Shown in pieces: positions 42,473 through 50,938 of a stretch of 64,000 nucleotides of DNA. Numbering within the stretch: position 1 is the first letter of the stretch; every line of letters begins with the position of its first letter. Source of the stretch: an uncultured Clostridia bacterium (GTDB lineage Bacteria; Bacillota; Clostridia; UMGS1810); contig CAKSTI010000014.1 in the NCBI GenBank assembly GCA_934500705.1, positions 1 to 64,000 on the forward strand, written 5' to 3'. Made by a program: the position numbers and the translations under genes. The notes beneath the pieces are model-generated. The model saw only the letters and a program-made list of their open reading frames with translations. It was not told the DNA's origin and did no database searches.

Positions 42473-42575
42473 GTTACCACCTCCCCTCTCGACTTACAGT
42501 TGAGAAAGTCAGCGGCATAACCGCCCAGTTTTCACTGTTTCGGACTTGCCTTTGTCAGAAAATCTGACAAAAGAT

Positions 42576-42604
42576 ATTATACACCCAATTTAATTCTTAT
42601 TCAA
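42576..42604 (-). promoter_or_regulatory. promoter and structured leader of the toxin mRNA
   Basis: On the minus strand TTGAAT (42604-42599), a 17-base spacer and TATAAT (42581-42576). The leader then forms TTTGTCAGA/TCTGACAAA (42572-42550) and a stem-loop bounded by GGCAAGTCCG and CGGTTATGCC (42550-42514), which shares its ends with the antitoxin stem-loop. Confidence 0.75.
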
Positions 42605-42735
42605 GTGCTTTTATCAAATTGAAATTTATTTTTTTACATACGACGCCTAATATAAACAAAAAATTTCATTTGACACCTAAAAATTACGCCGAAAGTGTGT
42701 TACAATATATATATGAGCAGATTGGAGATGACATA

Positions 42736-43224
42736 ATGGAGGAAAACTTAATTAAACAGCGGTGCTGCTTTACCGGGCACAGACCCGACAAGCTGGGATA
42801 TACGGAGGAGGAAATTAAACCGCTTTTGGAAAAGGCGATTGACAGCGCCATTGAGGGCGGTTATGTGACATTTATAAGCGGAATGGCAAAGGGAACGGAC
42901 ATCTGGGCGGCGGAAATTGTGCTGGAAAAGAAAAAGGAAAACAAGTCGCTCCACCTTGTATGCGCCATACCCCACCCCGGCTTTATAAACGGGCGCAGTG
43001 CTCAGGAGCGCAGACGGTACGAAAACATAATAAATAGCGCCGACAAGTGCGTCTTAGTCAGTGACAGATGTCTGCCGGGCTGTTACCAAAAGAGAAACAT
43101 CTGGATGGTGGACAGAAGTTCCGAAGTGATTGCCGTATTCAACGGAACAAAGGGCGGAACGGCTAACACAATTAATTACGCAAAGAGGCACGGGGTGAAA
43201 ATTGTCAACGTTTTGGAGCGGTGA
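42736..43224 (+). CDS. SLOG-superfamily DUF1273 protein
   Basis: This 162-residue protein has the hallmark CCFTGHRPDKLGY (residues 9-21), GGYVTFISGMAKGTDIWAAE, and the C-terminal FNGTKGGTANTINYAKRHG ligand loop. It is a clear DUF1273/YpsA-like SLOG protein; these bind nucleotide-derived ligands and their function is not settled. The ATG at 42736 with GGAG upstream is chosen over the longer reading. It lies beside the toxin-antitoxin locus. The paralogue at 12245 lies beside the related RNA. Confidence 0.85.
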   Translation: MEENLIKQRCCFTGHRPDKLGYTEEEIKPLLEKAIDSAIEGGYVTFISGMAKGTDIWAAEIVLEKKKENKSLHLVCAIPHPGFINGRSAQERRRYENIINSADKCVLVSDRCLPGCYQKRNIWMVDRSSEVIAVFNGTKGGTANTINYAKRHGVKIVNVLER

Positions 43225-43732
43225 CAATTTTCGTCGGGAGCGGTTTACATAATATTGTATAATCTCCCCTTTCAAAAAAATTTTTTGCGCCTTTTTTTGC
43301 CCGTGTCAAGAAAAATTTTAGATAAAAATGGGAAAGAATTTTGTTAATAATTTTTCCTTGACAAGAAATTTTTAAGAAACAATTTTCAAACAACCACATT
43401 GTTAAAATGTCGGTAAACAGTGGACTTAATCCACATATCCACATTGTTATCCACATTTTTGGTGCATAAAACGGGGTGAAAAAATCAAAAATCGGGTCTT
43501 TTTTTGTAAAAAAAAGTAAAACCGAAAAAAGGTTACATAATATTTTGTTTAACAAATTTGTAACATTTTTTAAAGGATTTTTTCGCCTTTTGTCACACAT
43601 TTTTCATCAGCGGTCAAAATTTTTCCAATGCCCGAAATCCGCTCAGCATCTGCAATTTGCAATTTACATAAACATTTTGAGCGGAGACGGACGGGGACAG
43701 AAAAAATTTTTTGAAAAATTTTAAAAAAACAC
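43225..43732. other. long AT-rich non-coding stretch with direct repeats
   Basis: About 500 bases contain no supported gene. It is rich in A- and T-runs and has repeated GGTT(T)ACATAATATT motifs (43241 and 43531) and a DnaA-box-like cluster at 43427. The 82-codon ORF from 43476 has no ribosome site and low-complexity translation. Confidence 0.6.
43427..43455 (+). other. cluster of DnaA-box-like sites
   Basis: Three sites lie within 29 bases: TAATCCACA (43427-43435), ATATCCACA (43435-43443) and TTATCCACA (43447-43455). The last is an exact consensus DnaA box and the first two each differ at one position. AT-rich DNA flanks them on both sides. This could be an origin-like or DnaA-titrating region; dnaA itself is not in the window. 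Confidence 0.6.
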
Positions 43733-43760
43733 TTGACAAAATAAAAAAATGTGGTATAAT
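43733..43760 (+). promoter_or_regulatory. promoter of the ctsR-clpC operon
   Basis: A consensus TTGACA (43733-43738) and TATAAT (43755-43760) with a 16-base spacer. The CtsR operator lies ten bases downstream, so repressor binding would block transcription. Confidence 0.85.
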
Positions 43761-43769
43761 ACGGTTAAA

Positions 43770-43786
43770 GGTCAAAGAAAGTCAAA
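43770..43786 (+). promoter_or_regulatory. CtsR operator
   Basis: GGTCAAAGAAAGTCAAA exactly fits the known CtsR heptad direct repeat (R GTCAAA, three bases, R GTCAAA). A further GTCAAAA follows at once. This shows autoregulation of the clp operon by CtsR and heat induction. Confidence 0.9.
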
Positions 43787-43862
43787 GTCAAAAACCTAAA
43801 TTGACAAAATATTCACTCCCGATGTGGTAAAATACCTTTGAGAGTGTTGGAGATGATATAAA

Positions 43863-44312
43863 TTGAAAATAAGCGACACGATAGAAAATTTTATCTGCGA
43901 GCTTTTGCGCCCGACGGACAGCGTGGAGTTAAGACGTAACGAACTTGCGTCACATTTCAACTGCGTGCCGTCACAGATTAACTACGTTATCCAGACGAGG
44001 TTTACAACCGAGAGAGGATATATTGTAGAGAGCAGACGGGGCGGCGGCGGTCACATCAAGATAACCCGTGTGCACCTCGGCGGCGGCTCCATAGCGGAGC
44101 ATATGCTCGCAAACGTCGGGGCGAGCGTGGACATTATGACGGTTGAGTCTATTGTGAACACGCTTTACACAAACGGCATTATAGACGCAGAGTCCGCAAA
44201 GCTCATAATTGCCGCTTGCTCGAACAATGCGCTGTCGTCAATATCGGACGGAACGCTTAAAAACAAAGTAAGGGCGGACATTTTTAAAAACATTTTACTG
44301 TTATTGGTATGA
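43863..44312 (+). CDS. ctsR: CtsR, class III heat-shock repressor
   Basis: The repressor of clp genes binds its operator as a dimer and is released on heat. It has 149 residues, with the winged helix containing NELASHFNCVPSQINYVIQTRF (about 27-48) and the glycine-rich wing RRGGGGHIKI that senses temperature. It begins with TTG at 43863 with GGAG about ten bases upstream. It is the first gene of ctsR-mcsA-mcsB-clpC, in the standard Firmicutes order. Confidence 0.95.
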   Translation: MKISDTIENFICELLRPTDSVELRRNELASHFNCVPSQINYVIQTRFTTERGYIVESRRGGGGHIKITRVHLGGGSIAEHMLANVGASVDIMTVESIVNTLYTNGIIDAESAKLIIAACSNNALSSISDGTLKNKVRADIFKNILLLLV

Positions 44313-44329
44313 AAGGATTGTGATGTTTT

Positions 44330-44833
44330 ATGTTGTGCACAAATTGTCAGAGCAGAGAAGCAAATTTCCATTATAAACAGGTTATAAACGGCAAACACAC
44401 CGAACTTAACCTTTGCACAGAGTGTGCAAGGGAGCTGGGGTATTTGAACCAGGGCGAGGGAATGTTTGATTTGTCAAGTTTCTTCGGCGACTTTCTCTCT
44501 ATGCCGTCTTTTGCGCCGTCGGTTACAAAGGTTATGGCGTGCCCGGATTGTGCGACCACGTTTGACGAATTCAAGCGCACGGGCTTTGTGGGATGCGAGA
44601 GGTGCTACGACGAGTTTAAGGACGCAATCGAGGCAACGCTCGAACAAATTCAGCCGTCAACCACGCACAAGGGACGGCTCGGCGGTGAGGCAGGAGCCAA
44701 AATTCAGAAAACAAACGAGCTTGACCGCTTAAAGGAGCAGTTAAAGCGTGCAATACTTGACGAAAAGTACGAGGACGCCGCAGTCCTCAGAGATAAGATA
44801 AAGAAAATCGAGGAGGAAAAGGACAATGGCTAA
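44330..44833 (+). CDS. mcsA: McsA, activator of the McsB arginine kinase
   Basis: This 167-residue protein has paired zinc-binding cysteines (LCTNCQSREANFHY, LCTECAREL, MACPDCATTFDEF and GCERCYDEF) and a C-terminal UVR coiled coil (LKEQLKRAILDEKYEDAAVL). It activates and anchors McsB. The 3' end overlaps mcsB by eight bases, which suggests coupled translation and complex formation. Confidence 0.94.
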   Translation: MLCTNCQSREANFHYKQVINGKHTELNLCTECARELGYLNQGEGMFDLSSFFGDFLSMPSFAPSVTKVMACPDCATTFDEFKRTGFVGCERCYDEFKDAIEATLEQIQPSTTHKGRLGGEAGAKIQKTNELDRLKEQLKRAILDEKYEDAAVLRDKIKKIEEEKDNG

Positions 44834-45836
44834 ATGGTACGATGACACCGGATTTCAGGGAGATATAGTCCTCAGCACAAGGGTTCGCTTGGCGAGAAAC
44901 CTTAAAGGTATCCCCTTCCCCAACAAGATGTCGGACGATGACGCCAAAAAGGTTGTGGAACTTGTAAGCGGTGCATTGGAGAATATGAACTACGGCTTTA
45001 CAAGGCTCGACCTCAATGCGATGTCCAAAACCGAAAAGCAGAAACTTGTGGAAAAACGCTACATCAGCCCCGACCTCGCCAAGCAGACAAAGCCGTGCGC
45101 AGTGTTCATAAGCGACGACGAGAGCGTCAGCATTATGGTAAACGAAGAGGAGCACATAAGAATGCAAAGCATCTTTGCAGGTCTTGAATGTCAGAAAGCG
45201 TACGACATAATAAGCAAAATCGACGCATACCTTGCCGAAAAGCTGGAGTACGCCGTTCACCCCAAATACGGCTACCTCACAAGCTGTCTTACAAACCTCG
45301 GCACGGGAATGAGAGTGTCGTGTATGCTGCATCTGCCGGCGGTATGCCTTTGCAGTGTTGCCGACAGTATGTTTGCAACGCTCGGCAAGCTGGGAATTAC
45401 GGTGCGTGGAATGTACGGCGAGGGGAGCAAGGCGTCGGGATATTTGTTCCAGATTTCAAACCAGATGACCCTCGGCGTTGACGAAAGGGAGATTATCGAC
45501 AAGATAAACGATGTCGTAAATCAGGTGATTGCAAAAGAACGGGAACTGAGAGGAGTGCTTTTAAAGCAGAGAGGTGTTGCAATGGAGGATAAAATTATGC
45601 GTTCCTGTGCAATACTTAAAGGTGCAAGACTTTTGTCGAGCAGTGAGATGCTGAGTCTGTTTTCAAACGCACGTCTTGCAATGTCACTCGGTCTTGTGAA
45701 TGGAATAGAACCCAGAACGCTCAATTCGCTTATGGTGGAAACCTCGCCGGCAAGCCTTGCCGACTGCGGAAGCGTTACTCAGAGAGATGCCGAGCGTGCA
45801 AAAATTGTACGTGAGCGGCTCAAAAAGGAGGAATAA
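44826..45836 (+). CDS. mcsB: McsB, protein arginine kinase
   Basis: The enzyme phosphorylates arginines on damaged proteins, marking them for ClpCP degradation. It has an ATP:guanido phosphotransferase fold with the phosphate-contacting STRVRLARNLKGIPFPNK near the N-terminus (about 16-33), VNEEEHIRMQ in the active site and the LGTGMRVSCMLHLP catalytic loop. 336 residues is normal. It lies between mcsA and clpC with almost no gaps. Confidence 0.95.
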   Translation: MAKWYDDTGFQGDIVLSTRVRLARNLKGIPFPNKMSDDDAKKVVELVSGALENMNYGFTRLDLNAMSKTEKQKLVEKRYISPDLAKQTKPCAVFISDDESVSIMVNEEEHIRMQSIFAGLECQKAYDIISKIDAYLAEKLEYAVHPKYGYLTSCLTNLGTGMRVSCMLHLPAVCLCSVADSMFATLGKLGITVRGMYGEGSKASGYLFQISNQMTLGVDEREIIDKINDVVNQVIAKERELRGVLLKQRGVAMEDKIMRSCAILKGARLLSSSEMLSLFSNARLAMSLGLVNGIEPRTLNSLMVETSPASLADCGSVTQRDAERAKIVRERLKKEE

Positions 45837-45838
45837 TT

Positions 45839-48289
45839 ATGGATACAAGATTTACCGAAAGTTCAAAGGCGGCTCTGCGCCTCGCAAATGAGGTTGCCTC
45901 CGAGCTTGGATATAACTATGTAGGCTCCGAGCACATTCTTGCCGGCATAATCCGTGAGGGCACGTCCGCAGCAGCGGCGGCGCTTGCCGAGCAGGGTGTG
46001 GACTTTGACGGAGTTGTGGAAAAAATCACACAGTACAATGCGCCGAGCGGCGGCTTTGCGTCCGCATCTCTGCCGCTTACTCCGAGGAGCAAGGCACTGC
46101 TTGAAATCAGCTTTAACGAGGCTAAAAAGTCAGGCTCGCTCTTAATCGAACCGGAGCACATTTTGATGGCGATGCTGCGTGAGGGTCAGAGCGTTGCGGT
46201 GAGAATTTTAACCGACTACAACGTTGACTTTAACGCACTTGTGCAGACGATGTTCGGCTCTGCCCGTTCCGGCGGAAAGACCGGCGGAGCTAAGGGCGGC
46301 AATGCCGGACTTAAAAATCTGGAACAGTTCGGCACAGACCTCACAACACTTGCCGAGGAGGGCAAAATCGACCCAATCATCGGAAGGGACAAAGAGATTG
46401 AGAGGGTTATTCAAATTCTGTCACGCCGTACCAAAAACAACCCGTGCTTAATCGGTGAGCCGGGCGTCGGCAAGACAGCCATTGCCGAGGGACTTGCGTA
46501 CAAGATTGTGGAGGGCTCAATTCCCGAAACATTAAAGGGCAAGCGCATATTCTCCCTTGACCTTTCCTCAATGATTGCCGGCACAAAGTACCGTGGCGAG
46601 TTTGAGGAGAGAATTAAAAAGGCTCTCGACGAGGTTAAAAAGAACAAAAACATCATTCTCTTTATTGATGAAGTTCACACACTTGTGGGAGCAGGTGCGG
46701 CAGAGGGCGCAATGGACGCCGCAAATATATTAAAGCCGCTGCTTGCCCGTGGCGAGTTGCAGTTAATCGGTGCAACCACTCTTGACGAATACCGCAAGAA
46801 CATCGAAAAAGATGCGGCGCTGGAACGCAGATTTCAGCCAATCAACGTAGGCGAACCGTCGGTTGAGGACACGGTTGAAATCTTAAAGGGCATAAGAGAT
46901 AAATACGAACAGCACCACAAGGTTACAATTCTCGACGAGGCACTGGAAGCCGCCGCAAGGCTCTCCGCAAGGTATATTACCGACAGATTTCTGCCGGACA
47001 AAGCCATCGACCTGATTGACGAGGCGGCGTCAAAGATAAGAATGAAAGCCTTTACCGCTCCGCCGTCGATTAAAGAGGTTGAGGAAAAGCTCGCCTCCGT
47101 CGGCAGGCAGAAACGTGATGCAATAGAGCACCAGGAGTTTGAAAAGGCGGCATCTCTGCGTGACGAGGAGGAAAAAATCAGAGGCGAACTCGCCGACAAA
47201 AAGGCGCAGTGGGAAAAGAGCAATTCCAAAGAGGACCTCGTTGTCACCGAGGACGAAATCTGCGATGTAATAACCGACTGGACAGGCATACCGGTTAAAA
47301 AACTTGCCGGCGAGGAACAGGAGCGTCTCAAAAATATGGAGTCAATCCTGCACAACCGTGTTGTCGGCCAGGACGAGGCAGTGGTTGCCGTTTCCAAGGC
47401 AATCCGCCGTGGCAGAATAGGTCTTAAAGACCCCAAACGTCCGACAGGTTCGTTCATATTCTTAGGCCCTACGGGCGTTGGTAAAACCGAGCTGTGCAAG
47501 GCGCTTGCCGAGGCGATATTCGGTGACGAAAACGCCGTTATCAGAATTGATATGAGCGAATATATGGACAAGCACAACGTATCACGTCTTGTCGGCTCGC
47601 CTCCGGGATTTGTCGGCTACGAGGAGGGCGGTCAGCTCACCGAAAAAGTGCGCAGAAAACCGTACTCGGTAGTGCTCTTTGACGAGATTGAAAAGGCGCA
47701 CCCCGACGTGTTCAACATCTTGCTGCAAATCCTGGAAGACGGAATACTCACCGACTCGCAGGGCAGACGTGTTGACTTTAAAAACACGGTAATCATAATG
47801 ACGTCCAACATCGGCGCACGGCTGATAACCGAAAAGATGAAGCCCTCTCTCGGATTTAACAAAGCCGAGGAAGGTGCGGAAAAGGACTACGAGTTCATCA
47901 AAGGTCAGGTTCTCGGCGAGCTCAAAAACGTGTTCAGACCGGAGCTTATTAACCGTATTGACGAGATAATCGTGTTCCACAAGCTGAGCCACGAGGATAT
48001 AGAAAAGATAACAAAGATAATGCTTTCAAGCCTTAAAGACAGAATGAAAGCGCTCGGCTACAAAATATCGTTTACCGATGCGCTCATAGACCATCTTGCC
48101 GACTCCGGCTACGACGAGGCATACGGTGCAAGACCGCTCAGGCGTGCAATTCAGTCTGAGGTTGAGGACTTCCTTGCCGATAACATTCTCTCCGGAAATG
48201 TACCGGAGGGCGGCAGTGTAACCGTCGATTATGCGGACGGCAAAGCCAAACTTGTTACCGAAAAAGAACCCGAAACGGCTGAAAAGTGA
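45839..48289 (+). CDS. clpC: ClpC, AAA+ unfoldase of the Clp protease
   Basis: This ring ATPase unfolds proteins for ClpP. Its 816 residues comprise two N-terminal Clp repeats (about 1-145), the first AAA+ domain with GEPGVGKTAIAEG, a middle UVR-type coiled coil (EHQEFEKAASLRDEEEKI) that binds McsB/MecA-type adaptors, and a second AAA+ domain with GPTGVGKTELCKAL. The start is two bases after mcsB. A terminator follows, so the operon ends here. clpP is not in the window. Confidence 0.96.
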   Translation: MDTRFTESSKAALRLANEVASELGYNYVGSEHILAGIIREGTSAAAAALAEQGVDFDGVVEKITQYNAPSGGFASASLPLTPRSKALLEISFNEAKKSGSLLIEPEHILMAMLREGQSVAVRILTDYNVDFNALVQTMFGSARSGGKTGGAKGGNAGLKNLEQFGTDLTTLAEEGKIDPIIGRDKEIERVIQILSRRTKNNPCLIGEPGVGKTAIAEGLAYKIVEGSIPETLKGKRIFSLDLSSMIAGTKYRGEFEERIKKALDEVKKNKNIILFIDEVHTLVGAGAAEGAMDAANILKPLLARGELQLIGATTLDEYRKNIEKDAALERRFQPINVGEPSVEDTVEILKGIRDKYEQHHKVTILDEALEAAARLSARYITDRFLPDKAIDLIDEAASKIRMKAFTAPPSIKEVEEKLASVGRQKRDAIEHQEFEKAASLRDEEEKIRGELADKKAQWEKSNSKEDLVVTEDEICDVITDWTGIPVKKLAGEEQERLKNMESILHNRVVGQDEAVVAVSKAIRRGRIGLKDPKRPTGSFIFLGPTGVGKTELCKALAEAIFGDENAVIRIDMSEYMDKHNVSRLVGSPPGFVGYEEGGQLTEKVRRKPYSVVLFDEIEKAHPDVFNILLQILEDGILTDSQGRRVDFKNTVIIMTSNIGARLITEKMKPSLGFNKAEEGAEKDYEFIKGQVLGELKNVFRPELINRIDEIIVFHKLSHEDIEKITKIMLSSLKDRMKALGYKISFTDALIDHLADSGYDEAYGARPLRRAIQSEVEDFLADNILSGNVPEGGSVTVDYADGKAKLVTEKEPETAEK

Positions 48290-48298
48290 TAAATTTGA

Positions 48299-48330
48299 CC
48301 CCACTCTGTACGGAGTGGGGTTTTCTTTTC
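48299..48330 (+). terminator. terminator of the clpC operon
   Basis: The stem CCCCACTC / GAGTGGGG is followed by TTTTCTTTT. Confidence 0.9.
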
Positions 48331-48340
48331 ACGGGACTAG

Positions 48341-48578
48341 GAAAAAAGCGTGCAGAATGTGCAAACCGAACCCCAAGCACAGTGCTTTTCTGTGCTTGGG
48401 GCGTGCCCGAAGGCGTACACGGGTACGTCGAGCGGTGAGGTTTGCGCAGAGCAGCCTGCGATTAATTTTGAAAAATTTGTGCAAACAAATTTTTACCATT
48501 ATTACATCGACAATAATGATATAACCCAATTTTATCATTATCCCCGCAGGCTGCGGTCGGTGCGTTTTTTTACAGTCC
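48341..48578. repeat. dispersed intergenic repeat, family B, copy 1
   Basis: This copy matches 53219-53521 in inverse orientation. It begins GGAAAAAAGCGTGCAGAATG and ends GGTCGGTGCGTTTTTTTACA. Long blocks are identical or nearly so (48342-48380, 48394-48418, 48425-48500, 48547-48575), separated by two variable loops. It has hairpins such as CCCCAAGCACAG/CTGTGCTTGGGG and T-runs at both outer ends. Short ORFs across it look like by-products of the repeat. Confidence 0.85.
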
Positions 48579-48582
48579 CTTT

Positions 48583-49920
48583 TTACATATTAATCTTAAC
48601 GAGGTATACACTATGCAGCGGCATATCCAGCGCAATTCCGTCTTTGCCGACGCTCTCCTCACGCACAAGCTCCATATCGTGCTCGCTGTCGAGGAGGTAG
48701 ATTTCCGCCTTTGCGCCTTGGGGCAAGCCGTCTGCGCTGAGCCTTACGCTCTGAGACGGGGCGTTATCGTCATCATTAAAGTACGCAAACATAACTGCCG
48801 CCTGCCCTCCGTCATCGGAAACTGCGGCACAGGGGTATATGTCGGCATTGTCGCTCGATACACCGACGCAGTTTTTGAGTTTATACAGTTCGTTGAACAT
48901 CCTGAACGGGTAATATCCCTTTAAGCATTCGCAGACCCAGTCGGTGCAGAACATTCCGTTCATTGCGCCGGGGCGTGCGTCGTAGTACATAAGGTGGTCG
49001 AGCTTTTCGTACTGGCAGGCGCACATTGCCGATGCGGTAAACGCCGCACCCTTGATGCCCTTTATCTGCTTTAAGGAATAAAGCCAGTCGTCGCCCGTCC
49101 AACCCTTGACGTAGTTCCACTCGTTGAGTATGCTCTCTGTGTCGCAGAGCCCGTATTTGTCCAAAAGCTCTCTGACTTGGCGCACTTTTTCAACAAACCA
49201 GTGCATATCGCCGGCGTAGATGTGCCAGGAGAAAAAGTCGGGCTTTACCTCTAAACTCTTAAAGAAGTTTTCGAGCCATTCCATTCTCCAAACGCCGCAC
49301 GATGCCGGGCCGCCTATTTTAAGTTCCGGAAACGTCTGTTTAAGGTGCTTTGCGGCGATGTTGTAAAACTTGTAAAACTGCTCCGCCGTTCCGCCCCAGT
49401 TGCGCTTATTTGTGCTGTCGTCCTCGTCCAAGTCCGGCTCGTTCCAGATTTCCCAGTATTCTATGTTATAATGAAAGCCGTCCGCCCAGCCGTAGTTGTA
49501 GTGGCGTATGATGTGCTCGCAGATGACCGCCCATTTGTGGAAATCCTTTGGAGGGAGAGTGCCGTACTTTTTCTTTTGATGTTCAATCTTTGAGCCGAGG
49601 CGGTAGAAAATCTTTGTCCCGGCAAAGTCGATAATTCTGAGGTACTCGTCCGTCAGAACAAAGTCGTATGAATTTTCGTCATACGGGTCTTTGTCAAAGT
49701 CGGGGAATATTGCGTGCACGTCCACGATGTGCTCTCCGCCGTATGTGGCGCAGAAAGCGGCGTCGTGATTTCTGGCATACGGAATACCGGCGTCACGGTA
49801 GGCATCAATGTTTGTGATGCGCTGGTCCTCGGCAAACTTATACACAGGGCCGTTGTTTACGCTGTGCATAGGCTTCATTTTGCCGCAGCTTTTGCTGATG
49901 TCAACTGTAATGGTGTTCAT
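48583..49920 (-). CDS. GH39-like glycoside hydrolase (beta-xylosidase type)
   Basis: This 445-residue TIM barrel has acid/base E161 in YWEIWNEPDL and probable nucleophile E267 in ESILNEWNYV, spaced as in clan A families such as GH39. A C-terminal beta-sandwich follows from about 360. There is no signal peptide, so the substrate is intracellular, perhaps xylo- or arabino-oligosaccharide or a glycoside. It lies 12 bases after a DMT transporter gene on the same strand, with an AraC regulator divergent, which forms a small inducible catabolic unit. Confidence 0.8.
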   Translation of the reverse strand: MNTITVDISKSCGKMKPMHSVNNGPVYKFAEDQRITNIDAYRDAGIPYARNHDAAFCATYGGEHIVDVHAIFPDFDKDPYDENSYDFVLTDEYLRIIDFAGTKIFYRLGSKIEHQKKKYGTLPPKDFHKWAVICEHIIRHYNYGWADGFHYNIEYWEIWNEPDLDEDDSTNKRNWGGTAEQFYKFYNIAAKHLKQTFPELKIGGPASCGVWRMEWLENFFKSLEVKPDFFSWHIYAGDMHWFVEKVRQVRELLDKYGLCDTESILNEWNYVKGWTGDDWLYSLKQIKGIKGAAFTASAMCACQYEKLDHLMYYDARPGAMNGMFCTDWVCECLKGYYPFRMFNELYKLKNCVGVSSDNADIYPCAAVSDDGGQAAVMFAYFNDDDNAPSQSVRLSADGLPQGAKAEIYLLDSEHDMELVREESVGKDGIALDMPLHSVYLVKINM

Positions 49921-49932
49921 ATTAAGACCTCT

Positions 49933-50820
49933 CTATTCAAAAATTTTAATACATATCATAGACGCAACCGCCAGCACTATGCCGACGCAGCTGCGCAGTG
50001 TGAGTTTTTCACGGTAAACCGCCGCCCCCACCGCTGCGGCAATTACCGTTGCTCCGCCGTTTACAAAGCTGAAAAGCACCGCAGACGGTACCATAGGCGA
50101 AAGCAGGGTTACAAACTGCTGTATTACAAACACCGCAAAGGCGAGAAATGCCGTATAGACCCATATCTTTTTAGGCAGTTTCTGCGTATTTTCCTGTCCC
50201 TTGGCGTGCATAGTCAGTGAAATGACGGCAAGCATAACCGCCGGGATTAAAAACGTGAGCATAGAAAACAGCGACACGTTGCCGTCCGGCTGGCGTATTC
50301 CGAAAAGCTTCTGGCAGAACATAACCATACCGTTTGTAAAAAAGTTGCCGAAAAGGCACAATACAGTCTTTGGCGTAAGCGAACCGAAAAGGTCGTGCGA
50401 CGACTTCATAAGCAGTACCGTGGAAAACAGCAGAACCGCAATAAAAACCGCCTGCACCGGAGACATCGGCTCGTTTAAAAACAGCGCTCCGAGAATGCAC
50501 GGCACAATGAGTCCCGCCGTTGAGCAAATGGAGCTTAAAACTATCGTTCCGCCGAGCAGTGCCTTAATTCCGCAGTATGAGCCGAGCGCAAGAAAAGTGC
50601 CTGAGAACATTGCAATGACAAACGCCTCGGCATTAAAGCCCGAAAAATCCGACGAAATCACAAGCGACACCGCCGCAAACGCCGCCGCAAGCGCATTTGA
50701 CAGCGTGAGGTAATCCATATACGCCCCCATACCGTCGGGCAGTGCAATGCACGCCCTTTTGTTATAAAGGCTCTGCACCACTCTCATAAGCATTATTACC
50801 AGTATGTAAAAAACTACCAT
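49933..50820 (-). CDS. DMT-superfamily (EamA-like) transporter
   Basis: This is an integral membrane protein of 295 residues with ten predicted helices in two repeats, ending in the family's VNGGATVIAAAVGAAVYREKL segment. It precedes the GH39 gene and is divergent from the AraC-type regulator. The arrangement repeats that of the GH28/DMT pair at 36048-38330. A role in import of a sugar used by the GH39 enzyme is inferred only. Confidence 0.8.
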   Translation of the reverse strand: MVVFYILVIMLMRVVQSLYNKRACIALPDGMGAYMDYLTLSNALAAAFAAVSLVISSDFSGFNAEAFVIAMFSGTFLALGSYCGIKALLGGTIVLSSICSTAGLIVPCILGALFLNEPMSPVQAVFIAVLLFSTVLLMKSSHDLFGSLTPKTVLCLFGNFFTNGMVMFCQKLFGIRQPDGNVSLFSMLTFLIPAVMLAVISLTMHAKGQENTQKLPKKIWVYTAFLAFAVFVIQQFVTLLSPMVPSAVLFSFVNGGATVIAAAVGAAVYREKLTLRSCVGIVLAVASMICIKIFE

Positions 50821-50938
50821 TTAAAAATCCCCTTGAAAAATCCGTCGTTTTGTGTTACCCTTATTATAGGTATAAATATTAAACATTTCTACACATTTAT
50901 TGTGCAAAAATGAAACTATCTTGGCATTTGAGGCTATT

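Noticed and set aside
43476..43724. 82-codon plus-strand ORF before ctsR
   Set aside because: No ribosome site, low-complexity lysine/phenylalanine-rich translation, and it lies in the AT-rich region with the DnaA-like boxes.
48350..48700. Plus-strand ORF after clpC
   Set aside because: It lies over repeat family B and then antisense to the GH39 gene. A similar peptide appears from the other repeat copy, showing that it comes from the repeat.
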